From: Pseudomonas rhodesiae
GTDB lineage: Bacteria; Pseudomonadota; Gammaproteobacteria; Pseudomonadales; Pseudomonadaceae
Direction: 5' to 3'
Assembly (NCBI RefSeq): GCF_007858255.1
Contig: NZ_VFEU01000036.1
Span: 1-40,832 of the forward strand
DNA: 40,832 bases
Position 1 is the first letter of the stretch. Every line of letters starts with the position of its first letter. A model generated the notes under the pieces. It was given only the letters and a program-made list of their open reading frames with translations, did no database searches and was not told where the DNA came from. A program made the position numbers and the translations under genes. Below, in pieces: positions 1 through 10,384 of this stretch.

Positions 1-61
1 GGTAGTACACAATCCTGAAAACCGGCAAATCTCGACGTAAAACTTTACAGCGTAAATTATC
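1..61. other. Left-edge intergenic sequence, nothing recognised
   Basis: AT-rich bases beyond the ssb terminator. I see no open frame, RNA gene or clear promoter here. The neighbouring gene on the left lies outside the window. Confidence 0.5.
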
Positions 62-86
62 GAAAAAGCCCCTAAATAGGGGCTTT
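62..86 (-). terminator. Rho-independent terminator of yajR-ssb
   Basis: On the minus strand AAAGCCCC, a short ATTT-containing loop and GGGGCTTT form the hairpin, and the run of T continues to position 63. It lies 37 bases after the ssb stop codon, as expected for the end of the yajR-ssb unit. Confidence 0.9.
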
Positions 87-122
87 CAGGCAAAAACCTT
101 ACATTATCGTCTCAGGTGTTCG

Positions 123-638
123 CTAGAACGGGATATCGTCATCAAAGCTGTCGAAATCCGCCGCCGGCTGAGGTGCCGCCTGCTGTGGCGCTGGACGCGA
201 CTCACGCTGTGGCTGCTGACTTGGCTGTGGGCGCGACTGCTGTGGACGCGGTGCCGAGTTGGACATGCCGCCCTGGCCCTGTTGGTCGCCCTGTGGACGG
301 CCGCCCAGCAGTTGCATGGTGCCTTGCATGTCGACCACGATTTCAGTGGTGTAACGCTTGATGCCGTCTTTTTCCCACTCGCGGGTCTGCAATTTGCCTT
401 CGATGTAGACCTGGGAACCTTTGCGCAGGTATTCGCCGGCGATTTCCGCGACCTTGCCGAACATCGACACGCGGTGCCATTCGGTCTTCTCGACCTTCTG
501 GCCGGTCTGCTTGTCGGTCCACTGTTCGCTGGTCGCCAGACTCAGGTTGGTCACGGCATTACCGTTAGGCAAGTAGCGAACTTCGGGATCCTGGCCGCAT
601 GTACCGACCAATATGACTTTGTTAACCCCACGGGCCAT
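123..638 (-). CDS. ssb: Single-stranded DNA-binding protein SSB
   Basis: Binds and protects single-stranded DNA during replication, recombination and repair, and recruits partner enzymes through its C-terminal tail. The 171-residue product has an N-terminal OB fold (about residues 1-110) with the DNA-stacking tryptophans Trp40 and Trp54. A Gln/Pro/Arg-rich linker (about 115-160) follows, and the protein ends in the acidic tip DFDSFDDDIPF, the standard partner-docking motif. The ATG at 638 begins MARGVNKV, the usual SSB start. It lies 9 bases downstream of yajR on the same strand, so the two are probably co-transcribed. uvrA, another DNA repair gene, is divergent just beyond yajR. In E. coli ssb and uvrA are directly divergent; here yajR is interposed. 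Confidence 0.98.
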   Translation of the reverse strand: MARGVNKVILVGTCGQDPEVRYLPNGNAVTNLSLATSEQWTDKQTGQKVEKTEWHRVSMFGKVAEIAGEYLRKGSQVYIEGKLQTREWEKDGIKRYTTEIVVDMQGTMQLLGGRPQGDQQGQGGMSNSAPRPQQSRPQPSQQPQRESRPAPQQAAPQPAADFDSFDDDIPF

Positions 639-647
639 AACGTTCTC

Positions 648-2042
648 CTAAGCTGGGCGCGCTGTCGGCACTGGGTTGACCAGTTGCTCGAGCGTCGCGC
701 GATCCAATAATTCGGTGTCCAATTTGATGTAGATCGCGGCTTCTTCCGCAACCACTACTGCGTCCGTTACTCCAACGACGGCCTTGAGGCGCTCGACCAA
801 GCCAGCCTCGCGCATCGCTTCAGGCGATAACGGCAGGCGCAGGCTCGTCACATACGGAGGTTCGCGCATGGTAACAGCAAAGGCCAGCCAGAGGGCAGCC
901 AGACCTGCGCACCCGAGGAACACAACCGACAAACCGCCATGCTGGAACATCCAGCCGCCCATGATGCCGCCCAATGCGGAGCCCAGGAACTGACTGGTGG
1001 AATACACCCCCATCGCCGTGCCCTTGCCGCCGGCCGGTGAAACTTTACTGATCAGCGAAGGCAGCGAAGCCTCCAACAGGTTGAACGCGGTGAAGAACAC
1101 TACCGTGCCGATCACCAGTGCCCGCAGGCTATCGCCGAACTGCCAGAAGAATAGTTCAGTGAGCATCAATGTCGCGACGGCGCCCAGCAAAACACGTTTC
1201 ATTTTGCGTCGCTTCTCGCCATAGATGATGAACGGGATCATGGCGAAGAATGAAATCAGCAACGCGGTCAGGTACACCCACCAGTGCTGTTCCTTGGGCA
1301 GACCGGCTTTTTGCACCAGGGCCAGGGGCAAGGCGACGAAGCTGCACATCAGCATGGCGTGCAATACGAAGATACCTAAATCCAGGCGTAGCAGGTCCGG
1401 GTGCTTGAGCGTCGGCAACAGCGCCTTGCGCGCCACGCCGGACTCGCGGTGCTGCAGCGTGCCGGTGGAGCGCGGCACCATGAACGCCACGATCACGATC
1501 CCGAACAACGCCATGCCGCCGGTGGCCAGAAACAAACCATGCAGACCAAAAGCGCGCGTCAACAGCGGGCCCACCACCATGGCCACGGCAAACGACAGAC
1601 CGATGGTCATGCCGATCATGGCCATGGCCTTGGTACGATGCTGCTCGCGGGTCAGGTCCGACAGCAACGCCATCACGGCAGCGGAAATTGCCCCGGCGCC
1701 CTGTAGGATGCGGCCGGCGATTACGCCCCATATGGAGTCGGATTGCGCTGCGAGCACGCTGCCAAGGGCAAATACGACCAGTCCGAGATAAATCACCGGA
1801 CGACGACCAATGCGGTCGGAAATGATCCCAAACGGAATCTGAAAAATCGCCTGGGTCAGGCCGTAGGCACCAATGGCCAGACCGATCAAAGCGGGGGTCG
1901 CGCCTGCGAGATCCATCCCGTAGGTCGCCAGTACCGGCAACACCATGAACATGCCAAGCATACGGAAGGCGAACACCAGGGCCAGACCGCTTGCCGCGCG
2001 GGTCTCACCGCTACTCATGCGTTCGCTGTGGGGATCGTGCAT
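648..2042 (-). CDS. yajR: YajR-family MFS transporter with C-terminal YAM-like domain
   Basis: Inner-membrane major facilitator superfamily transporter of 464 residues; the substrate is unknown. The sequence reads as twelve hydrophobic helices. The opening FRMLGMFMVLPVLATYG, the motif A loop GIISDRIGRR (about residues 72-81) and GTAMGVYSTSQFLG are all very close to E. coli YajR as I remember it. After the last helix and the MREPPYVTSLR linker, a soluble tail of about 65 residues (about 395-460) has the beta-alpha-beta pattern of the ferredoxin-like YAM domain. It has no CXXC metal motif, so I do not call it a metal-binding domain. ATG at 2042 is preceded by GAGG (2050-2053 on the complement) at 7-base spacing. 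It is first in the pair with ssb and divergent from uvrA. Confidence 0.9.
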   Translation of the reverse strand: MHDPHSERMSSGETRAASGLALVFAFRMLGMFMVLPVLATYGMDLAGATPALIGLAIGAYGLTQAIFQIPFGIISDRIGRRPVIYLGLVVFALGSVLAAQSDSIWGVIAGRILQGAGAISAAVMALLSDLTREQHRTKAMAMIGMTIGLSFAVAMVVGPLLTRAFGLHGLFLATGGMALFGIVIVAFMVPRSTGTLQHRESGVARKALLPTLKHPDLLRLDLGIFVLHAMLMCSFVALPLALVQKAGLPKEQHWWVYLTALLISFFAMIPFIIYGEKRRKMKRVLLGAVATLMLTELFFWQFGDSLRALVIGTVVFFTAFNLLEASLPSLISKVSPAGGKGTAMGVYSTSQFLGSALGGIMGGWMFQHGGLSVVFLGCAGLAALWLAFAVTMREPPYVTSLRLPLSPEAMREAGLVERLKAVVGVTDAVVVAEEAAIYIKLDTELLDRATLEQLVNPVPTARPA

Positions 2043-2154
2043 GGAAAAACCTCGTGTGAACCGGCGGCGATTCTACCAGTCCCATCGATTGAGAGGGTAT
2101 ATGCGGCGGTTTGCCGCGCAGCTTTCATGTAAGGCTGCAAGCGGCCTTTTGACA

Positions 2155-2170
2155 GTGTATATTCATCCAG
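2155..2170 (+). promoter_or_regulatory. Candidate LexA (SOS) box upstream of uvrA
   Basis: The 16-base element GTGTATATTCATCCAG follows the CTG-N10-CAG pattern, with only the first base off (G for C). It nearly repeats the E. coli uvrA SOS box as I recall it (CTGTATATTCATTCAG). It sits about 50 bases upstream of the uvrA start codon in the divergent yajR/uvrA region, next to a TTGACA (2149-2154) and a TATACT (2181-2186). Those two hexamers are 26 bases apart, so they are not a canonical pair, and the exact promoter is not resolved. Confidence 0.75.
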
Positions 2171-2220
2171 TCTTTAGCCGTATACTCCGGCATTATTTAC
2201 GCCCGCCGTGCGAGGCCATC

Positions 2221-5055
<2,835 letters not shown>

Positions 5056-5070
5056 TTTATCCGGCGCAAT

Positions 5071-5110
5071 AAAAAGCCCCTGTCACCTTATTGGGTGACA
5101 GGGGCTTTTT
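5071..5110. terminator. Bidirectional terminator between convergent uvrA and ftnA
   Basis: A perfect 17-base inverted repeat (5071-5087 and 5094-5110) with the loop TTATTG. The arms run from A5 through GCCCCTGTCACC to the mirror ending in T5, so the hairpin has a U-tract in both directions. It lies 15 bases after the uvrA stop codon and 11 bases from the ftnA stop codon. Confidence 0.95.
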
Positions 5111-5121
5111 CGTACCGGAAA

Positions 5122-5586
5122 TCAGAACTGCGATTGCAGGTAGTTTTCCAGACCAATCAGCTTGATCAGACCCAGCTGTTTTTCCAGCCAGTAGGTGTGA
5201 TCTTCTTCAGTGTCGTTCAACTGCACACGCAGAATTTCGCGGGTGACGTAGTCGTTATGCTGTTCGCATAACTCAATGCCCTTGCAGAGCGCGGCACGAA
5301 CTTTGTACTCAAGGCGAAGGTCGGCGGCGAGCATGTCAGGTACCGTCGTGCCCACATCCAGATCATCAGGGCGCATACGTGGCGTTCCCTCGAGCATCAA
5401 GATGCGGCGCATCAGCGCATCGGCGTGCTGTGCCTCTTCTTCCATTTCATGGTTGATACGCTCGTAGAGCTCGGTAAAGCCCCAGTCTTCGTACATGCGC
5501 GAATGGATGAAATATTGGTCACGAGCTGCCAGTTCTCCCGTCAGCAACGTGTTGAGGTAATCGATTACGTCGGGGTGACCTTGCAT
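5122..5586 (-). CDS. ftnA: Bacterial ferritin FtnA (formerly called BfrA), heme-free type
   Basis: Iron-storage protein forming a 24-subunit shell; the di-iron ferroxidase centre oxidises Fe(II). The 154-residue product starts at ATG 5586 (MQGHPDVIDYLN), with GGGAGA upstream. The open frame extends further 5' but is not ferritin-like there. Ferroxidase residues Glu18, Tyr25, Glu51, His54, Glu93, Glu127 and His130 are all present. Position 52, the heme-ligating Met of true bacterioferritins, is Ala. This matches P. aeruginosa FtnA, the product once named BfrA, which is known to be a heme-free ferritin. It lies just downstream of katA, as in P. aeruginosa, where this ferritin influences catalase activity, presumably by supplying iron for heme. 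Many databases would label it bacterioferritin. Confidence 0.93.
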   Translation of the reverse strand: MQGHPDVIDYLNTLLTGELAARDQYFIHSRMYEDWGFTELYERINHEMEEEAQHADALMRRILMLEGTPRMRPDDLDVGTTVPDMLAADLRLEYKVRAALCKGIELCEQHNDYVTREILRVQLNDTEEDHTYWLEKQLGLIKLIGLENYLQSQF

Positions 5587-5699
5587 CGCCCTACATCTCC
5601 CTGCTTGAAAGTCTGTAGTTTGAACCATGATGACCCGGAGGTCACGAGACCAACGGCAGAAAAGTGAAGATTTATCGCGAAAAGTAGCTGAAATAACGC

Positions 5700-5724
5700 A
5701 AAAACCGCCCAAATGAGGGCGGTT
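5700..5724 (-). terminator. Terminator after katA
   Basis: On the minus strand AACCGCCC, loop TCATTT and GGGCGGTT are followed by TTTGCG. The hairpin starts 18 bases after the katA stop codon, so ftnA needs its own promoter or depends on read-through. I could not identify a convincing promoter in 5587-5699. Confidence 0.88.
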
Positions 5725-5741
5725 CTGCTTCTCGTTTAGAG

Positions 5742-7190
5742 TCAGTTAAGCGATACACCCAGCGCCTTTGCGATTGCTTCTCCGTAAGCGGGGTCTGCTT
5801 TGTAGAAGTGTCGCAACTGACGCCCAACGACATCACCCGAAACCCCAGACATAGCACCAGCAATGTTGTTGGTGAGCAGAGCTTTCTGCTCATCGCTCAT
5901 CAGCCGGAACAGCGCACCGGCGTGGCTGTAGTAGTCGGTATCTTCGCGATGATCGTAGCGGTCCGCCGCACCACTCAATGCCAACGCGGGTTCAGCATAT
6001 TGAGGCGCTTGTTTCGGCGCGTCGGAATAGCTGTTCGGTTCGTAGTTGGGAGCCGCCCCGCCATTACTACCGAATGCCATGGAGCCGTCACGCTGGTAGC
6101 TATTCACCGGGCTGCGCGGCGCATTCACTGGCAGCTGCTGGTGGTTGGTACCGACACGGTAGCGGTGCGCATCTGCGTAAGCGAATACGCGACCTTGCAG
6201 CATACGGTCGGGAGACAACCCCACACCCGGAACCATGTTGCTTGGGCCGAACGCAGCTTGCTCTACTTCAGCGAAGTAGTTTTGCGGGTTACGGTTAAGC
6301 TCCAGCTCGCCAACTTCGATCAGCGGGAATTCCTTTTGCGACCATGTTTTGGTCACGTCGAAAGGATTTTCGTAATGAGCATTGGCCTGCGCCTCAGTCA
6401 TGATCTGGATGCAAACCCGCCATTTAGGGAATTCTCCGCGCTCAATTGCATTGAACAGGTCGCGCTGCGCGTAATCGGGATCTGTTCCCGCGAGGCGCGC
6501 GGCTTCTTCCGGCGCGAGGTTCTTGATGCCTTGCTTGGTCTTGTAGTGCCACTTGACCCAATGCCGCTCGCCTTGCGCGTTGATCAGGCTGTAGGTGTGG
6601 CTACCGAAGCCGTGCATATGACGGTAGCCATCAGGGATACCGCGGTCAGAGAACAAAATCGTGACCTGATGCAGCGCTTCGGGAGAATGCGACCAAAAAT
6701 CCCACATCATTTGCGCGCTTTTCAGGTTGCTTTGCGGCAGGCGCTTTTGAGTGTGGATAAAGTCAGGGAATTTCAACGGATCGCGAATGAAGAATACCGG
6801 CGTGTTGTTACCCACGATGTCCCAGTTACCCTCTTCGGTATAGAACTTCAAAGCGAAACCGCGGGGGTCGCGCTCAGTGTCAGCGGAACCACGCTCGCCA
6901 CCGACCGTAGAAAATCGCAAAAAGGTAGGCGTCTGCTTGCCAACCGCTTCGAAAAGCTTAGCACTGGTGTATTTGGTGATGTCGCGGGTCACGGTAAACG
7001 TGCCGTATGCGCCCGAGCCTTTCGCGTGTACGCGGCGCTCAGGAATGTTTTCACGGTTGAAGTGAGCAAGCTTCTCGATCAGATGAAAATCATCAAGAAG
7101 CAGAGGACCACGCGGGCCGGCAGAACGAGAGTTCTGGTTATCCGCAACGGGAGCACCGCTCGCGGTGGTAAGGATTTTATCCTGGCTCAT
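5742..7190 (-). CDS. katA: Heme catalase KatA (small-subunit, clade 3 type)
   Basis: Dismutates hydrogen peroxide to water and oxygen; a cytoplasmic heme enzyme. I use ATG 7190, which gives 482 residues starting MSQDKILTTASG, the same length as P. aeruginosa KatA. A TTG six bases upstream is the alternative. The catalytic His55 lies in IPERRVHAKGSG, the distal-side Asn in WDIVGNNTPVFF (about residue 128), and the heme-ligating Tyr in RVFAYADAHRYRVG (about residue 338). The length and the absence of a C-terminal flavodoxin-like domain exclude the large-subunit class, and I see no signal peptide. A sigma70-type promoter with an OxyR-like site just upstream (7244-7309) suggests peroxide induction. 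The paired ftnA follows after a terminator. Confidence 0.95.
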   Translation of the reverse strand: MSQDKILTTASGAPVADNQNSRSAGPRGPLLLDDFHLIEKLAHFNRENIPERRVHAKGSGAYGTFTVTRDITKYTSAKLFEAVGKQTPTFLRFSTVGGERGSADTERDPRGFALKFYTEEGNWDIVGNNTPVFFIRDPLKFPDFIHTQKRLPQSNLKSAQMMWDFWSHSPEALHQVTILFSDRGIPDGYRHMHGFGSHTYSLINAQGERHWVKWHYKTKQGIKNLAPEEAARLAGTDPDYAQRDLFNAIERGEFPKWRVCIQIMTEAQANAHYENPFDVTKTWSQKEFPLIEVGELELNRNPQNYFAEVEQAAFGPSNMVPGVGLSPDRMLQGRVFAYADAHRYRVGTNHQQLPVNAPRSPVNSYQRDGSMAFGSNGGAAPNYEPNSYSDAPKQAPQYAEPALALSGAADRYDHREDTDYYSHAGALFRLMSDEQKALLTNNIAGAMSGVSGDVVGRQLRHFYKADPAYGEAIAKALGVSLN

Positions 7191-7243
7191 GTTCAATTTT
7201 CCTCAGGTCAGATGTGGCACTGCCGGCTAATCGGCTTGAAGGA

Positions 7244-7272
7244 AGTATTGATCATCAACATGACACTGACAA
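7244..7272 (-). promoter_or_regulatory. katA promoter (-35 TTGTCA, -10 AATACT)
   Basis: On the minus strand TTGTCA (7267-7272) and AATACT (7244-7249) are separated by exactly 17 bases. The start point would lie near 7237, about 47 bases before the katA ATG. The -35 directly abuts the OxyR-like element, the usual arrangement for class-I-type activation by OxyR. Confidence 0.7.
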
Positions 7273-7309
7273 ATTCATTAAATCGTAAGCATCAATAGAA
7301 AATATCTAC
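7273..7309 (-). promoter_or_regulatory. Candidate OxyR-binding site upstream of katA
   Basis: Read on the minus strand, four tetramers at 7-base intervals are GTAG, CTAT, TACG and GAAT, against the OxyR pattern ATAG-N7-CTAT-N7-ATAG-N7-CTAT. The first half matches 7 of 8 positions. The second half is weak in its tetramers but keeps the T and A expected in the spacer. Its position immediately upstream of the -35 supports it. Confidence 0.55.
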
Positions 7310-7383
7310 CAACAATTCCTATACCCATGGTGCCAACTGCAATTTGAGGAAGCTTGTACCCATCGCGCTTTTCTTGTGCGCAC

Positions 7384-7411
7384 AAAAAACCGGGCACTAG
7401 GCCCGGTTTTT
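7384..7411 (-). terminator. Terminator of the alpha operon (after rplQ)
   Basis: An 11-base inverted repeat (7385-7395 and 7401-7411) with a 5-base loop. On the minus strand it reads AAAAACCGGGC, loop, GCCCGGTTTTTT. It begins 18 bases past the rplQ stop codon and separates the ribosomal genes from katA. Confidence 0.93.
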
Positions 7412-7428
7412 CGTTACAGACTGTCGTC

Positions 7429-7815
7429 TTACTCGGCGCTTACAGCTTCGCCAGCAGTAGCACGATCAACCAACTCGACGTACGCCATTGGCGCGTTGTC
7501 GCCAGCGCGGAAACCGCACTTGAGGATGCGCAGGTAGCCACCCTCACGGGTAGCGTAGCGCTTACCCAGGTCGTTGAAGAGCTTACCAACGATAGCTTTC
7601 GAACGAGTACGGTCGAAAGCCAGACGGCGGTTAGCCAGGCTGTCTGTCTTAGCCAAAGTAATCAGCGGCTCAGCAACGCGACGCAGTTCTTTAGCTTTCG
7701 GCAGTGTAGTTTTGATCAGCTCGTGCTCGAACAGCGACACCGCCATGTTCTGGAACATGGCCTTGCGGTGCGAGCTGGTACGGCTCAGGTGACGACCACT
7801 TTTACGATGACGCAT
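7429..7815 (-). CDS. rplQ: 50S ribosomal protein L17
   Basis: Large-subunit protein near the exit tunnel. The 128 residues begin [20 protein letters not shown], the signature L17 N-terminus, followed by the conserved helical body with [13 protein letters not shown]. The last 10-12 residues (AGEAVSAE) are the usual variable tail. Last gene of the alpha operon, 41 bases after rpoA and followed at once by a terminator. Confidence 0.98.
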
Positions 7816-7856
7816 GGTTCATTCCTTACCAAACTCACGTTCGGTGATTACGACGA

Positions 7857-8858
7857 TCAGGCAGTCGCCTTGTCGTCCTTCTTAAGACTTGCAGGCGGCC
7901 AGTTGTCGAGGCGCATGCCGAGGGACAGACCGCGGGAGGCCAGAACGTCCTTGATTTCGGTCAAGGATTTCTTGCCCAGGTTCGGAGTCTTCAACAGTTC
8001 TACTTCGGTACGCTGAATCAGGTCGCCGATGTAGTAAATGTTTTCCGCCTTAAGGCAGTTAGCCGAACGTACAGTCAGTTCCAGATCGTCAACCGGGCGA
8101 AGCAGGATCGGATCGATCTCGTCTTCCTGCTCGATTACCACTGGTTCGCTGTCACCTTTGAGATCGACGAACGCAGCCAACTGCTGTTGCAGAATGGTTG
8201 CAGCGCGGCGGATAGCCTCTTCAGGATCCAGGGTACCGTTGGTTTCCAGATCAATAACCAGCTTGTCCAGGTTAGTACGCTGTTCGACACGGGCGTTTTC
8301 CACCACGTATGCGATACGGCGAACCGGGCTGAACGAAGAGTCAAGCTGCAAGCGACCAATGCTGCGGCTTTCGTCTTCATCGCTCTGACGCGAGTCGGCC
8401 GGTTCATAACCACGACCACGAGCTACGGTGAGCTTCATGTTCAGGGCGCCGTTAGACGCCAGGTTAGCGATTACGTGATCGGGGTTAACGATCTCGACAT
8501 CATGATCCAGCTGAATATCGGCAGCGGTAACCACCCCCGAACCCTTCTTCGACAAGGTCAGCGTAACTTCGTCACGGCCGTGCAGCTTGATAGCCAGACC
8601 TTTAAGGTTCAACAGGATTTCAATTACGTCTTCCTGTACACCTTCGATGGCGCTGTACTCGTGGAGCACACCGTCAATCTCGGCCTCGACTACTGCACAG
8701 CCGGGCATTGAGGACAACAGGATGCGGCGCAGCGCGTTGCCCAGGGTGTGGCCAAAACCACGCTCGAGAGGCTCGAGAGTGATCTTAGCGCGGGTTGGAC
8801 TGACAACCTGCACATCAATGTGGCGGGGTGTCAGGAACTCATTTACCGAAATCTGCAT
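7857..8858 (-). CDS. rpoA: RNA polymerase alpha subunit
   Basis: Scaffolds RNA polymerase assembly and contacts promoter UP elements and activators. The 333-residue product has the N-terminal dimerisation domain (about 1-230, including the GFGHTLGNALRRILLSS helix) and, after a Glu/Asp-rich linker, a C-terminal helix-hairpin-helix domain. The latter contains RSANCLKAENI, which carries the residues equivalent to E. coli Arg265 and Asn268 that contact UP-element DNA. It sits between rpsD and rplQ, the conserved alpha-operon place, so its supply is tied to ribosomal protein synthesis. Confidence 0.98.
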   Translation of the reverse strand: MQISVNEFLTPRHIDVQVVSPTRAKITLEPLERGFGHTLGNALRRILLSSMPGCAVVEAEIDGVLHEYSAIEGVQEDVIEILLNLKGLAIKLHGRDEVTLTLSKKGSGVVTAADIQLDHDVEIVNPDHVIANLASNGALNMKLTVARGRGYEPADSRQSDEDESRSIGRLQLDSSFSPVRRIAYVVENARVEQRTNLDKLVIDLETNGTLDPEEAIRRAATILQQQLAAFVDLKGDSEPVVIEQEDEIDPILLRPVDDLELTVRSANCLKAENIYYIGDLIQRTEVELLKTPNLGKKSLTEIKDVLASRGLSLGMRLDNWPPASLKKDDKATA

Positions 8859-8880
8859 GGATGCACCTATTTTCTAGCCC

Positions 8881-9501
8881 TTACTTGGAGTAGAGCTCGA
8901 CAATCAGGCTTTCGTTGATGTCGGCGGACAGATCACTGCGAGCTGGAACGTTCTTGAAAACGCCCGACTTCTTCTCAGTGTCTACTTCTACCCATTCTAC
9001 GCGGCCACGTTGGGCACACAGATCGAGAGCTTGGACAATGCGAAGTTGGTTTTTAGCTTTCTCGCGAACTGCGACCACGTCACCAGCACGAACCTGGTAA
9101 GACGGAACGTTTACGGTCTGACCGTTAACGCTGATCGACTTGTGCGATACCAGCTGACGTGATTCGGCACGAGTCGAACCAAAGCCCATACGGTATACAA
9201 CGTTGTCCAGACGGCATTCGAGCAGTTGCAGCAGGTTTTCACCGGTTGCACCTTTCTTACCAGCAGCTTCTTTGTAGTAGCCGCTGAACTGACGCTCGAG
9301 AACGCCGTAGATACGACGGACCTTCTGCTTTTCACGCAGTTGGGTGCCGTAATCGGACTGGCGACCGCGGCGTTGGCCGTGGATACCAGGTGCTGCTTCG
9401 ATGTTGCACTTCGATTCGATCGCGCGCACGCCGCTCTTCAGGAAGAGATCGGTGCCTTCGCGACGAGCGAGTTTGCATTTTGGACCAATGTAACGAGCCA
9501 T
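8881..9501 (-). CDS. rpsD: 30S ribosomal protein S4
   Basis: Primary 16S rRNA-binding assembly protein and, in gammaproteobacteria, the translational repressor of the alpha operon. The 206 residues begin MARYIGPKCKLARREGTDL. The central S4 RNA-binding domain includes RLDNVVYRMGFGSTRAESRQ and the HKSISVNGQ turn. Only isolated cysteines remain in the N-terminus, so this is the zinc-free form. 18 bases after rpsK, 22 before rpoA. The likely autoregulatory target is the rpsM leader (10297-10425), but I cannot confirm the pseudoknot by eye. Confidence 0.98.
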   Translation of the reverse strand: MARYIGPKCKLARREGTDLFLKSGVRAIESKCNIEAAPGIHGQRRGRQSDYGTQLREKQKVRRIYGVLERQFSGYYKEAAGKKGATGENLLQLLECRLDNVVYRMGFGSTRAESRQLVSHKSISVNGQTVNVPSYQVRAGDVVAVREKAKNQLRIVQALDLCAQRGRVEWVEVDTEKKSGVFKNVPARSDLSADINESLIVELYSK

Positions 9502-9519
9502 TCTTTACAATCTCCTGGA

Positions 9520-9909
9520 TTACACGCGGCGCTTCTTCGGCGGACGGCACCCGTTGTGCGGGATTGGCGTCACGTCGGTGATGCTGGCGATCTTATAGCC
9601 ACAGCCGTTCAAAGCACGGACAGCAGACTCACGACCTGGACCTGGACCCTTGACGTTAACGTCGAGGTTTTTCAGGCCGTATTCCAGCGCAGCTTGACCA
9701 GCACGTTCAGCAGCTACTTGAGCAGCAAACGGGGTGGACTTGCGGGAACCGCGGAAACCCGAACCACCGGAGGTAGCCCAAGAAAGCGCGTTACCTTGAC
9801 GGTCGGTGATGGTCACGATGGTGTTGTTAAAAGAAGCATGGATGTGGGCGATGCCATCAACCACTGTCTTTTTAACTTTTTTACGAGGACGAGCAGCAGG
9901 TTTTGCCAT
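9520..9909 (-). CDS. rpsK: 30S ribosomal protein S11
   Basis: Platform protein of the small subunit, near the E-site mRNA path. The 129 residues include HIHASFNNTIVTITDRQGNA, the GGSGFRGSRKSTPFAAQ core and the basic end CRPPKKRRV, all typical of S11. Second gene of the alpha operon, 30 bases after rpsM. Confidence 0.98.
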   Translation of the reverse strand: MAKPAARPRKKVKKTVVDGIAHIHASFNNTIVTITDRQGNALSWATSGGSGFRGSRKSTPFAAQVAAERAGQAALEYGLKNLDVNVKGPGPGRESAVRALNGCGYKIASITDVTPIPHNGCRPPKKRRV

Positions 9910-9939
9910 GATAATTTTCCTGTCGATTCGCGGGGGCGA

Positions 9940-10296
9940 TTACTTGCGGATCGGCTTACGCGGACCTTTACGGGTACGCGCGTTAGTCTTGGTACGCTGA
10001 CCGCGTACTGGAAGACCACGACGATGACGCAGACCGCGATAGCAACCGAGGTCCATCAAACGCTTGATTTTCATGTTGATTTCGCGACGCAGATCACCTT
10101 CAGTGGTGAACTTCGCCACTTCGCCACGCAGCTGTTCAATCTGCTCGTCGCTCAGATCCTTGATCTTAGCGGCTGGGTTTACCCCAGCAACTGCGCAAAT
10201 TTTCTGCGCAGTAGTGCGACCAACACCATAGATGTAGGTCAGCGAGATAACAGTGTGCTTGTTATCTGGAATGTTAACGCCTGCAATACGGGCCAT
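9940..10296 (-). CDS. rpsM: 30S ribosomal protein S13
   Basis: Head protein of the small subunit that contacts P-site tRNA and forms bridges to the 50S. The 118 residues start MARIAGVNIPDNKH, carry the helix-turn YIYGVGRTTAQKIC, and end in the basic tail with GLPVRGQRTKTNARTRKGP. First gene of the alpha operon. Its own promoter (10356-10384) lies behind the hairpin that follows rpmJ, so it can be expressed separately from the spc genes. Confidence 0.98.
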   Translation of the reverse strand: MARIAGVNIPDNKHTVISLTYIYGVGRTTAQKICAVAGVNPAAKIKDLSDEQIEQLRGEVAKFTTEGDLRREINMKIKRLMDLGCYRGLRHRRGLPVRGQRTKTNARTRKGPRKPIRK

Positions 10297-10355
10297 TCAG
10301 TGGGACTCCAATTGACAGCTACCTACGCCCCGGAAGCCAAGAAATAGGGCGCGAG

Positions 10356-10384
10356 ATAATATCGCTGTAATAACAAATAATCAA
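10356..10384 (-). promoter_or_regulatory. Alpha-operon promoter before rpsM
   Basis: On the minus strand TTGATT (10379-10384) and TATTAT (10356-10361) with a 17-base spacer. The start would be near 10349, leaving a leader of about 53 bases before rpsM. The -35 bases are the 3' tail of the hairpin at 10385-10408, so terminator tail and promoter share sequence. The leader may hold the S4 translational-repression structure known in gammaproteobacteria, but I could not verify it. Confidence 0.7.

Noticed and set aside
2149..2186. TTGACA and TATACT as one uvrA promoter
   Set aside because: They are 26 bases apart, too far for a normal sigma70 pair; only the SOS box is kept.
1945..2220. Upstream extension of the uvrA frame to 1036 codons
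   Set aside because: The extra 92 codons run through the SOS box and into divergent yajR; the conserved UvrA start is at TTG 2221.
5808..7298. 496-codon plus-strand frame opposite katA
   Set aside because: Antisense to a well-supported catalase; no start signal and no recognisable product.
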